A DNA stretch of 64,000 bases from Eutreptiella sp. 'Long Island Sound 2002'. Lineage: Eukaryota > Euglenozoa > Euglenophyceae > Eutreptiales > Eutreptiaceae. Shown here piece by piece: positions 51,936-62,798 of the stretch. Numbering within the stretch: the first letter of the stretch is position 1; each line of letters begins with the position of its first letter. The DNA lies in the NCBI GenBank assembly GCA_964036045.1, contig CAXIWF010000526.1, positions 1-64,000 of the forward strand, read 5' to 3'. The translations under genes were made by a program, and so were the position numbers. The notes under the pieces are model-generated. The model searched no databases and was not told where the DNA came from. It was given only the letters and a program-made list of their open reading frames with translations.

Positions 51936-52969
51936 AATTTTCCGAGAATTTTCCGAGAATTTTCCGAGAATTTTTCGAGAATTTTCCGAGAATCTTCCGA
52001 GAATTTTCCGAGAATTTTCTGAGAATTTTCCCAGAATTTTCCGAGATTTTTCCGAGATTTTTCCGAGAAGTTTCCGAGAATTTTCCGATAATTTTCCGAG
52101 AATTTTCCGAGAATTTTCCGAGAATTTTCCGAGAATTTTCCGAGAATTTTCCGAGAGTTTTCCGTCAATTTTCCGAGAATTTTCCGAGAATTTTCCGAGA
52201 ATTTTCCGAGAATTTTCCGAGAATTTTCCGAGAATTTTCGGAGAATTTTTCGAGAATTTTCCGAGAATTTTCCAAGAATTTTCCGAGAATTTTCCGAGAA
52301 TTTTCCGAGAATTTTCCGAGAATTTTCGGGGAATTTTCCGAGAATTTTCCGAGAATTTTCCGAGAATTTTCCGAGAATTTTCCGAGAATTTTCCGAGAAT
52401 TTTCTGAGAATTTTCCGAGAATTTTCCGAGAATTTTCCGAGAATTTTCCGAGAATTTTCCGAGAATTGTCTGAGAATTTTCTGAGAATTTTCCGAGAATT
52501 TTCCGAGAATTTTCCGAGAATTTTCCGAGAATTTTCCGAGAATTTTCCGAGAATTTTCCGAGAATTTTCCGAAAATTTTCCGAGAATTTTCCGAGAATTT
52601 TCCGAGAATTTTCCGAGAATTTTCCGAGAATTTTCCGAGAATTTTCCGAGAATTTTCCGAGAATTTTCCGAGAATTTTCTGAGAATTTTCCCAGAATTTT
52701 CCGAGATTTTTCCGAGATTTTTCCGAGAAGTTTCCGAGAATTTTCCGATAATTTTCCGAGAATTTTCCGAGAATTTTCCGAGAATTTTCCGAGAATTTTC
52801 CGAGAATTTTCCGAGAGTTTTCCGTCAATTTTCCGAGAATTTTCCGAGAATTTTCCGAGAATTTTCGGAGAATTTTCCGAGAATTTTTCGAGAATTTTCC
52901 GAGAATTTTCGGAAAATTTTCCGAGAATTTTCCGAGAATTTTCCGAGAATTTTCCGAGAATTTTCCGAG

Positions 52970-53700
52970 AATTTTCCGAGACGGAAAATTTTCCGAGAAT
53001 TTTCCGAGAATTTTCCGAGAATTTTCCGGGAATTTTCCGAGAATTTTCCGAGAATTTTCCGAGAATTTTCCGAGAATTTTCCGAGAATTTTCCGTCAATT
53101 TTCCGAGAATTTTCCGAGAATTTTCCGAGAATTTTCCGAGAATTTTCCGAGAATTTTCCGAGAATTTTCCGAGAATTTTCCGAGAATTTTCCGAGAATTT
53201 TCTGAGAATTTTCCGAGAATTTTCCGAGAATTTTCCGAGAATTTTCCGAGAATTTTCCGAGAATTGTCTGAGAATTTTCCGAGAATTTTCCGAGAATTTT
53301 CCGAGAATTTTCCGAGAATTTTCCGAGAATTTTCCGAGAATTTTCCGAGAATTTTCCGAGAATTTTCCGAAAATTTTCCGAGAATTTTCCGAGAATTTTC
53401 CGAGAATTTCCCGAGAATTTTCCGAGAATTTTCCGAGAATTTTCCGAAAATTTTCCGAGAATTTTCCGAGAATTTTCCGAGAATTTCCCGAGAATTTTCC
53501 GAGAATTTTCCGAGAATTTTCCGGGAATTTTCGGAGAATTGAAATTTCTGAGAATTTTCCGAGAATTTTCCGAGAATTTTCCGAGAATTTTCCGAGAATT
53601 TTCCGAGAATTTTCGGAGAATTTTCGAGAATTTTCCGAGAATTTTCCGAGAATTTTCCGAGAATTTTCCGAGAATTTTCCGAGAATTTTCCGGGAATTTC
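52970..53700 (+). other. Cluster of small indels in the array
   Basis: Four length changes lie within about 700 bp. CCGAGACGGAAAA at 52,976-52,988 lacks five bases relative to the same site at about 51,235. GAAAT is inserted at 53,541-53,545 between AATT and TTCTGAG. One T is missing near 53,615 and one near 53,692. The equivalent positions in B arrays 1 and 2 are regular. Confidence 0.75.
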
Positions 53701-56700
53701 GGAGAATTTTCTGAGAATTTTCCGAGAATTTTCCGAGAATTTTCCGAGAATTTTCCGAGAATTTTCCGAGAATTTTCCGAGAATTTTCTGAGAATTTTCC
53801 GAGAATTTTCTGAGAATTTTCCGAGAATTTTCCGAGAATTTTCCGAGAATTTTCCGAGAATTTTCGGAGAATTTTTCGAGAATTTTCCGAGAATTTTCCG
53901 AGAATTTTCCGAGAATTTTCCGAGAATTTTCCGGGAATTTTCGGAGAATTTTCTGAGAATTTTCCGAGAATTTTCCGAGAATTTTCCGAGAATTTTCCGA
54001 GAATTTTCCGAGAATTTTCCGAGAATTTTCTGAGAATTTTCCGAGAATTTTCTGAGAATTTTCCGAGAATTTTCCGAGAATTTTCCGAGAATTTTCCGGG
54101 AATTTTCGGAGAATTTTCTGAGAATTTTCCGAGAATTTTCCGAGAATTTTCCGAGAATTTTCCGAGAATTTTCCGAGAATTTTCGGAGAATTTTTCGAGA
54201 ATTTTCCGAGAATTTTCCGAGAATTTTCCGAGAATTTTCCGAGAATTTTCCGAGAATTTTCCGGGAATTTTCGGAGAATTTTCTGAGAATTTTCCGAGAA
54301 TTTTCCGAGAATTTTCCGAGAATTTTCCGAGAATTTTCCGAGAATTTTCCGAGAATTTTCTGAGAATTTTCCGAGAATTTTCTGAGAATTTTCCGAGAAT
54401 TTTCCGAGAATTTTCCGAGAATTTTCCGAGAATTTTCGGAGAATTTTTCGAGAATTTTCCGAGAATTTTCCGAGAATTTTCCGAGAATTTTCCGAGAATT
54501 TTCCGGGAATTTTCGGAGAATTTTCTGAGAATTTTCCGAGAATTTTCCGAGAATTTTCCGAGAATTTTCCGAGAATTTTCCGAGAATTTTCCGAGAATTT
54601 TCTGAGAATTTTCCGAGAATTTTCTGAGAATTTTCCGAGAATTTTCCGAGAATTTTCCGAGAATTTTCCGAGAATTTTCGGAGAATTTTTCGAGAATTTT
54701 CCGAGAATTTTCCGAGAATTTTCCGAGAATTTTCCGAGAATTTTCCGGGAATTTTCGGAGAATTTTCCGAGAATTTTCCGAGAATTTTCCGAGAATTTTC
54801 CGAGAATTTTCCGAGAATTTTCTGAGAATTTTCCAAGAATTTTCCGAGATTTTTCCGAGAATTTTCCGAGAATTTTCCGAGAATTTTCCGAGAATTTTCC
54901 GAGAATTTTCCGAGAATTTTCTGAGAATTTTCCGAGAATTTTCCGAGAATTTTCCGAGAATTTTCCGAGAATTTTCTGGCAATTTTCCGAGAATTTTCCG
55001 AGAATTTTCCGAGAATTTCCGAGAATTTTCCGAGAATTTTCGGAGAATTTTTCGAGAATTTTCCGAGAATTTTCCGAGAATTTTCCGAGAATTTTCCGAG
55101 AATTTTCTGGGAATTTTCGGAGAATTTTCTGAGAATTTTCCGAGAATTTTCCGAGAATTTTCCGAGAATTTTCCGAGAATTTTCCGAGAATTTTCCGAGA
55201 ATTTTCTGAGAATTTTCCAAGAATTTTCCGAGATTTTTCCGAGAATTTTCCGAGAATTTTCCGAGAATTTTCCGAGAATTTTCCGAGAATTTTCCGAGAA
55301 TTTTCTGAGAACTTTCCGAGAATTTTCCGAGAATTTTCCGAGAATTTTCCGAGAATTTCCGAGAATTTTCCGAGAATTTTCCGAGAATTTTCCGTCAATT
55401 TTCCGAGAATTTTCTGAGAATTTTCCGAGAATTTTCCGAGAATTTTCCGAGAATTTTCCGAGAATTTTCCGAGAATTTTCCGAGAATTTTCCGGGAATTT
55501 TCGGAGAATTTTCTGAGAATTTTCCGAGAATTTTCCGAGAATTTTCCGAGAATTTTCCGAGAATTTTCCGAGAATTTTCCGAGAATTTTCTGAGAATTTT
55601 CCGAGAATTTTCTGAGAATTTTCCGAGAATTTTCCGAGAATTTTCCGAGAATTTTCCGAGAATTTTCGGAGAATTTTTCGAGAATTTTCCGAGAATTTTC
55701 CGAGAATTTTCCGAGAATTTTCCGAGAATTTTCCGGGAATTTTCGGAGAATTTTCTGAGAATTTTCCGAGAATTTTCCGAGAATTTTCCGAGAATTTTCC
55801 GAGAATTTTCCGAGAATTTTCCGAGAATTTTCTGAGAATTTTCCGAGAATTTTCTGAGAATTTTCCGAGAATTTTCCGAGAATTTTCCGAGAATTTTCCG
55901 AGAATTTTCGGAGAATTTTTCGAGAATTTTCCGAGAATTTTCCGAGAATTTTCCGAGAATTTTCCGAGAATTTTCCGGGAATTTTCGGAGAATTTTCTGA
56001 GAATTTTCCGAGAATTTTCCGAGAATTTTCCGAGAATTTTCCGAGAATTTTCTGAGAATTTTCCAAGAATTTTCCGAGATTTTTCCGAGAATTTTCCGAG
56101 AATTTTCCGAGAATTTTCCGAGAATTTTCCGAGAATTTTCCGAGAATTTTCTGAGAATTTTCCGAGAATTTTCCGAGAATTTTCCGAGAATTTTCCGAGA
56201 ATTTTCTGGCAATTTTCCGAGAATTTTCCGAGAATTTTCCGAGAATTTCCGAGAATTTTCCGAGAATTTTCGGAGAATTTTTCGAGAATTTTCCGAGAAT
56301 TTTCCGAGAATTTTCCGAGAATTTTCCGAGAATTTTCCGGGAATTTTCGGAGAATTTTCTGAGAATTTTCCGAGAATTTTCCGAGAATTTTCCGAGAATT
56401 TTCCGAGAATTTTCCGAGAATTTTCCGAGAATTTTCTGAGAATTTTCCAAGAATTTTCCGAGATTTTTCCGAGAATTTTCCGAGAATTTTCCGAGAATTT
56501 TCCGAGAATTTTCCGAGAATTTTCCGAGAATTTTCTGAGAACTTTCCGAGAATTTTCCGAGAATTTTCTGAGAATTTTCCGAGAATTTTCCGAGAATTTT
56601 CCGAGAATTTTCCGAGAATTTTCTGGCAATTTTCCGAGAATTTTCCGAGAATTTTCCGAGAATTTCCGAGAATTTTCCGAGAATTTTCGGAGAATTTTTC

Positions 56701-57010
56701 GAGAATTTTCCGAGAATTTTCCGAGAATTTTCCGAGAATTTTCCGAGAATTTTCCGGGAATTTTCGGAGAATTTTCTGAGAATTTTCCGAGAATTTTCCG
56801 AGAATTTTCCGAGAATTTTCCGAGAATTTTCCGAGAATTTTCCGAGAATTTTCTGAGAATTTTCCAAGAATTTTCCGAGATTTTTCCGAGAATTTTCCGA
56901 GAATTTTCCGAGAATTTTCCGAGAATTTTCCGAGAATTTTCCGAGAATTTTCTGAGAACTTTCCGAGAATTTTCCGAGAATTTTCCGAGAATTTTCCGAG
57001 AATTTCCGAG
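53521..57010 (+). repeat. Expanded B array 3
   Basis: B units start at 53,521, 53,690, 53,931, 54,096, 54,261, 54,503, 54,745, about 55,107 (CTGGG variant), 55,491, 55,733, 55,975, 56,337 and 56,754. Spacing matches array 2 from its start. The first two intervals are 169 and 241 instead of 165 and 242, because of a 5-bp insertion at 53,541 and single-base losses near 53,615 and 53,692. Confidence 0.75.
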
Positions 57011-57273
57011 AATTTTCCGAGAATTTTCCGAGAATTTTCCGTCAATTTTCCGAGAATTTTCTGAGAATTTTCCGAGAATTTTCCGAGAATTTTCCGAGAA
57101 TTTTCCGAGAATTTTCCGAGAATTTTCCGAGAATTTTCCGAGAATTTTCCGAGAATTTTCCGAGAATTTTCCGAGAATTTTCCGAGAATTTTCCGAGAAT
57201 TTTCCGAGAACTTTCCGAGAATTTTCCGAGAATTTTCCGAGAATTTTCCGAGAATTTTCCGAGAATTTTCCGA

Positions 57274-57305
57274 GAATTATCCGAGAATTATCCGAGAATT
57301 TCCGA
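57274..57305 (+). repeat. K landmark, copy 6
   Basis: Same signature; follows expanded B array 3 and leads directly to a G-type J. Confidence 0.8.
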
Positions 57306-57726
57306 GAATTTTCCGAGAATTTTCCGAGAATTTTCCGAGAATTTTCCGAGAATTTTCCGAGAATTTTCCGAGAATTTTCCGAGAATTTTCCGAGAATTTT
57401 CCGAGAATTTTCCGAGAATTTTCCGAAAATTTTCCGAGAATTTTCCGAGAATTTTCCGAGAATTTTCCGAGAATTTTCCGAGAATTTTCCGAGAATTTTC
57501 CGTCAATTTTCCGAGAATTTTCCGAGAATTTTCCGAAAATTTTCCGAGAATTTTCCGAGAATTTTCCGAGAATTTTCCGAGAATTTTCCGAGAATTTTCC
57601 GAGAATTTTCCGAGAATTTTCCGAGAATTTTCTGAGAATTTTCCGAGAATTTTCCGAGAATTTTCCGAGAATTTTCCGAGAATTTTCCGAGAATTTTCCG
57701 AGAATTTTCCGAGAATTTTCTGAGAA

Positions 57727-57779
57727 TTTCCTGAGAATTTTCCGAGAATTTTCCGAGAATTTTCCGAGAAAGTTGCGAG
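57727..57779 (+). repeat. J landmark, G-type, copy 8
   Basis: AAAGTTGCGAG form, 497 bp after K. This copy leads into the truncated path that never reaches T. Confidence 0.8.
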
Positions 57780-58809
57780 AATTTTCTGAGAATTTTCCGA
57801 GAGTTTTCAGAGAATTTTCCGAGAATTTTCCGAGAATTTTCCGAGAATTTTCCGAGAATTTTCCGAGAATTTTCCGACAATTTTCCGAGAATTTTCCGAG
57901 AATTTTCCGAGAATTTTCCGAGAATTTTCCGAGAATTTTCCGAGAATTTTCTGAGAATTTTCCGAGAATTTTCCGGGAATTTTCCGAGAATTTTCCGAGA
58001 ATTTTCCGAGAATTTTCCGAGAATTTTCCAAGAATTTTCCGAGAATTTTCCGAGAATTTTCGGAGAATTTTCCGAGAATTTTCCGAGAATTTTCCGAGAA
58101 TTTTCCGAGAATTTTCCGAAAATTTTCTGAGAATTTTCCCAGAATTTTCCGAGAATTTTCCGAGATTTTTCCGAGAAGTTTCCGAGAATTTTCCGATAAT
58201 TTTCCGAGAATTTTCCGAGAATTTTCCGAGAATTTTCCGAGAATTTTCTGAGAATTTTCCGAGAATATTCCGAGAATTTTCCGAGAATTTTCTGAGAATT
58301 TTCCGAGAATTTTCGGAGAATTTTTCGAGAATTTTCCGAGAATTTTCCGTCAATTTTCCGAGAATTTTCCGAGAATTTTCCGAGAATTTTCCGAGAATTT
58401 TCCGGGAATTTTCCGAGAATTTCCGAGAATTTGCCGAGAATTTTCTGGGAATTTTCCGAGAATTTTCCAAGAATTTTCCGAGAATTTTCCGAGAATTTTC
58501 CCAGAATTTTCCGTCAATTTTCCGAGAATTTTCCGAGAATTTTCCGAGATTTTCCGAGAATTTTCCGAGAATTTTCCGAGAATTTTCCGAGAATTTTCTG
58601 AGAATTTTCCGAGAATTTTCCGAGAATTTTCTGAGAATTTTCCGAGAATTTTCCGAGAATTTTCCGAGAATTTTCCAAGAATTTTCCGAGAATTTTCCGA
58701 GAATTTTCCGAGAATTTTCCGAGAATTTTCCGAGAATTTTCCGAGAATTTTCTGAGAATTTTCCGAGAATTTTCCGAGAATTTTCCGAGAATTTTCTGAG
58801 AATTTTCCC

Positions 58810-60720
58810 AGAATTTTCGGAGAATTTTTCGAGAATTTTCCGAGAATTTTCCGAGAATTTTCCGAGAATTTTCCGAGAATTTTCCGGGAATTTTCGGAGA
58901 ATTTTCTGAGAATTTTCCGAGAATTTTCCGAGAATTTTCCGAGAATTTTCCGAGAATTTTCTGAGAATTTTCCAAGAATTTTCCGAGATTTTTCCGAGAA
59001 TTTTCCGAGAATTTTCCGAGAATTTTCCGAGAATTTTCCGAGAATTTTCCGAGAATTTTCTGAGAATTTTCCGAGAATTTTCCGAGTATTTTCCGAGAAT
59101 TTTCCGAGAATTTTCTGGCAATTTTCCGAGAATTTTCCGAGAATTTTCCGAGAATTTCCGAGAATTTTCCGAGAATTTTCGGAGAATTTTTCGAGAATTT
59201 TCCGAGAATTTTCCGAGAATTTTCCGAGAATTTTCCGAGAATTTTCCGGGAATTTTCGGAGAATTTTCTGAGAATTTTCCGAGAATTTTCCGAGAATTTT
59301 CCGAGAATTTTCCGAGAATTTTCCGAGAATTTTCCGAGAATTTTCTGAGAATTTTCCAAGAATTTTCCGAGATTTTTCCGAGAATTTTCCGAGAATTTTC
59401 CGAGAATTTTCCGAGAATTTTCCGAGAATTTTCCGAGAATTTTCTGAGAACTTTCCGAGAATTTTCCGAGAATTTTCCGAGAATTTTCCGAGAATTTCCG
59501 AGAATTTTCCGAGAATTTTCCGAGAATTTTCCGTCAATTTTCCGAGAATTTTCTGAGAATTTTCCGAGAATTTTCCGAGAATTTTCCGAGAATTTTCCGA
59601 GAATTTTCCGAGAATTTTCCGAGAATTTTCCGGGAATTTTCGGAGAATTTTCTGAGAATTTTCCGAGAATTTTCCGAGAATTTTCCGAGAATTTTCCGAG
59701 AATTTTCCGAGAATTTTCTGAGAATTTTCCGAGAATTTTCTGAGAATTTTCCGAGAATTTTCCGAGAATTTTCCGAGAATTTTCCGAGAATTTTCGGAGA
59801 ATTTTTCGAGAATTTTCCGAGAATTTTCCGAGAATTTTCCGAGAATTTTCCGAGAATTTTCCGGGAATTTTCGGAGAATTTTCTGAGAATTTTCCGAGAA
59901 TTTTCCGAGAATTTTCCGAGAATTTTCCGAGAATTTTCCGAGAATTTTCCGAGAATTTTCTGAGAATTTTCCGAGAATTTTCTGAGAATTTTCCGAGAAT
60001 TTTCCGAGAATTTTCCGAGAATTTTCCGAGAATTTTCGGAGAATTTTTCGAGAATTTTCCGAGAATTTTCCGAGAATTTTCCGAGAATTTTCCGAGAATT
60101 TTCCGGGAATTTTCGGAGAATTTTCTGAGAATTTTCCGAGAATTTTCCGAGAATTTTCCGAGAATTTTCCGAGAATTTTCTGAGAATTTTCCAAGAATTT
60201 TCCGAGATTTTTCCGAGAATTTTCCGAGAATTTTCCGAGAATTTTCCGAGAATTTTCCGAGAATTTTCCGAGAATTTTCTGAGAATTTTCCGAGAATTTT
60301 CCGAGAATTTTCCGAGAATTTTCCGAGAATTTTCTGGCAATTTTCCGAGAATTTTCCGAGAATTTTCCGAGAATTTCCGAGAATTTTCCGAGAATTTTCG
60401 GAGAATTTTTCGAGAATTTTCCGAGAATTTTCCGAGAATTTTCCGAGAATTTTCCGAGAATTTTCCGGGAATTTTCGGAGAATTTTCTGAGAATTTTCCG
60501 AGAATTTTCCGAGAATTTTCCGAGAATTTTCCGAGAATTTTCCGAGAATTTTCCAAGAATTTTCTGAGAATTTTCCAAGAATTTTCCGAGATTTTTCCGA
60601 GAATTTTCCGAGAATTTTCCGAGAATTTTCCGAGAATTTTCCGAGAATTTTCCGAGAATTTTCTGAGAACTTTCCGAGAATTTTCCGAGAATTTTCCGAG
60701 AATTTTCCGAGAATTTCCGA
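58810..60720 (+). repeat. B-type repeat segment 4, 1.2-kb modules
   Basis: After the junction near 58,810 the sequence carries the CTGGCA (59,113 and 60,331), CCGGGAATTTTCGGAG and CCAAGAATTTT landmarks of the B modules. Module landmarks repeat at 1,219 bp (CCAAG followed by ATTTTTCC at about 59,359 and 60,578), the same period as in array 1. Confidence 0.7.
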
Positions 60721-60984
60721 GAATTTTCCGAGAATTTTCCGAGAATTTTCCGTCAATTTTCCGAGAATTTTCTGAGAATTTTCCGAGAATTTTCCGAGAA
60801 TTTTCCGAGAATTTTCCGAGAATTTTCCGAGAATTTTCCGAGAATTTTCCGAGAATTTTCCGAGAATTTTCCGAGAATTTTCCGAGAATTTTCCGAGAAT
60901 TTTCCGAGAATTTTCCGAGAACTTTCCGAGAATTTTCCGAGAATTTTCCGAGAATTTTCCGAGAATTTTCCGAGAATTTTCCGA

Positions 60985-61016
60985 GAATTATCCGAGAATT
61001 ATCCGAGAATTTCCGA
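60985..61016 (+). repeat. K landmark, copy 7
   Basis: Same signature; follows B segment 4 and leads directly to a G-type J. Confidence 0.8.
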
Positions 61017-61448
61017 GAATTTTCCGAGAATTTTCCGAGAATTTTCCGAGAATTTTCCGAGAATTTTCCGAGAATTTTCCGAGAATTTTCCGAGAATTTT
61101 CCGAGAATTTTCCGAGAATTTTCCGAGAATTTTCCGAGAATTTTCCGAAAATTTTCCGAGAATTTTCCGAGAATTTTCCGAGAATTTTCCGAGAATTTTC
61201 CGAGAATTTTCCGAGAATTTTCCGTCAATTTTCCGAGAATTTTCCGAGAATTTTCCGAAAATTTTCCGAGAATTTTCCGAGAATTTTCCGAGAATTTTCC
61301 GAGAATTTTCCGAGAATTTTCCGAGAATTTTCCGAGAATTTTCCGAGAATTTTCTGAGAATTTTCCGAGAATTTTCCGAGAATTTTCCGAGAATTTTCCG
61401 AGAATTTTCCGAGAATTTTCCGAGAATTTTCCGAGAATTTTCTGAGAA

Positions 61449-61501
61449 TTTCCTGAGAATTTTCCGAGAATTTTCCGAGAATTTTCCGAGAAAGTTGCGA
61501 G
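61449..61501 (+). repeat. J landmark, G-type, copy 9
   Basis: AAAGTTGCGAG form, 508 bp after K, no C. Confidence 0.8.
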
Positions 61502-62703
61502 AATTTTCTGAGAATTTTCCGAGAGTTTTCCGAGAATTTTCCGAGAATTTTCCGAGAATTTTCCGAGAATTTTCCGAGAATTTTCCAAGAATTTTCCGAC
61601 AATTTTCCGAGAATTTTCCGAGAATTTTCCGAGAATTTTCCGAGAATTTTCCGAGAATTTTCCGAGAATTTTCTGAGAATTTTCCGAGAATTTTCCGGGA
61701 ATTTTCCGAGAATTTTCCGAGAATTTTCCGAGAATTTTCCGAGAATTTTCCAAGAATTTTCCGAGAATTTTCCGAGAATTTTCGGAGAATTTTCCGAGAA
61801 TTTTCCGAGAATTTTCCGAGAATTTTCCGAGAATTTTCCGAAAATTTTCTGAGAATTTTCCCAGAATTTTCCGAGAATTTTCCGAGATTTTTCCGAGAAG
61901 TTTCCGAGAATTTTCCGATAATTTTCCGAGAATTTTCCGAGAATTTTCCGAGAATTTTCCGAGAATTTTCTGAGAATTTTCCGAGAATATTCCGAGAATT
62001 TTCCGAGAATTTTCTGAGAATTTTCCGAGAATTTTCGGAGAATTTTTCGAGAATTTTCCGAGAATTTTCCGTCAATTTTCCGAGAATTTTCCGAGAATTT
62101 TCCGAGAATTTTCCGGGAATTTTCCGAGAATTTCCGAGAATTTGCCGAGAATTTTCTGGGAATTTTCCGAGAATTTTCCAAGAATTTTCCGAGAATTTTC
62201 CGAGAATTTTCCCAGAATTTTCCGTCAATTTTCCGAGAATTTTCCGAGAATTTTCCGAGATTTTCCGAGAATTTTCCGAGAATTTTCCGAGAATTTTCCG
62301 AGAATTTTCTGAGAATTTTCCGAGAATTTTCCGAGAATTTTCTGAGAATTTTCCGAGAATTTTCCGAGAATTTTCCGAGAATTTTCCAAGAATTTTCCGA
62401 GAATTTTCCGAGAATTTTCCGAGAATTTTCCGAGAATTTTCCGAGAATTTTCCGAGAATTTTCTGAGAATTTTCCGAGAATTTTCCGAGAATTTTCCGAG
62501 AATTTTCTGAGAATTTTCCCAGAATTTTCCGAGAATTTTCCAAGATTTTTCCGAAAATTTTCCGAGAATTTTCCGAGAATTTTCCGAGAATTTTCCGAGA
62601 ATTTTCCGGGAATTTTCCGAGAATTTTCCGAGAATTTTCCGAGAATTTTCCGAGAATTTTCCGAGAATTTTCCGAGAATTTTCTGAGAATTTTCCGAGAA
62701 TTT

Positions 62704-62798
62704 TAAGGGGAATTTTCCGAGAATTTTCCGAGAATTTTCCGAGAATTTTACGAGAATTTTCCGAGAATTTTCCGTCATTTTTCCGAGAACTTTCCAAG
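62704..62798 (+). repeat. T landmark, copy 11
   Basis: Same layout; 1,209 bp after J and 636 bp before Q 63,340. Confidence 0.85.

Larger units (their letters stand above)
45455..57273 (+). repeat. Higher-order block 8: K-J-T-Q-Q, scrambled J-like stretch, T-Q-T-Q-Q, B array
   Basis: Landmarks are K 45,455, J 45,919, T 47,185, Q 47,822, Q 48,603, T 50,069, Q 50,705, T 51,841, Q 52,466, Q 53,264 and B from 53,521 to about 56,754. The first part is the short form, like block 5. Between 48,780 and 49,450 a J-like stretch appears in altered order with private single-base insertions. T-Q is then duplicated in tandem (T 1,772 bp apart, Q 1,761 bp apart). Confidence 0.75.
57274..60984 (+). repeat. 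Higher-order block 9: truncated K-J copy joined to B repeats
   Basis: K 57,274 and J 57,727 follow the short-form pattern as far as a CCCAG unit at about 58,809. In blocks 5, 8 and 10 that path continues to T. Here it switches directly to CGGAGAATTTTTCGAG and then B/CTGGCA-type repeats up to the next K at 60,985. T and both Q landmarks are therefore missing. Confidence 0.75.
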
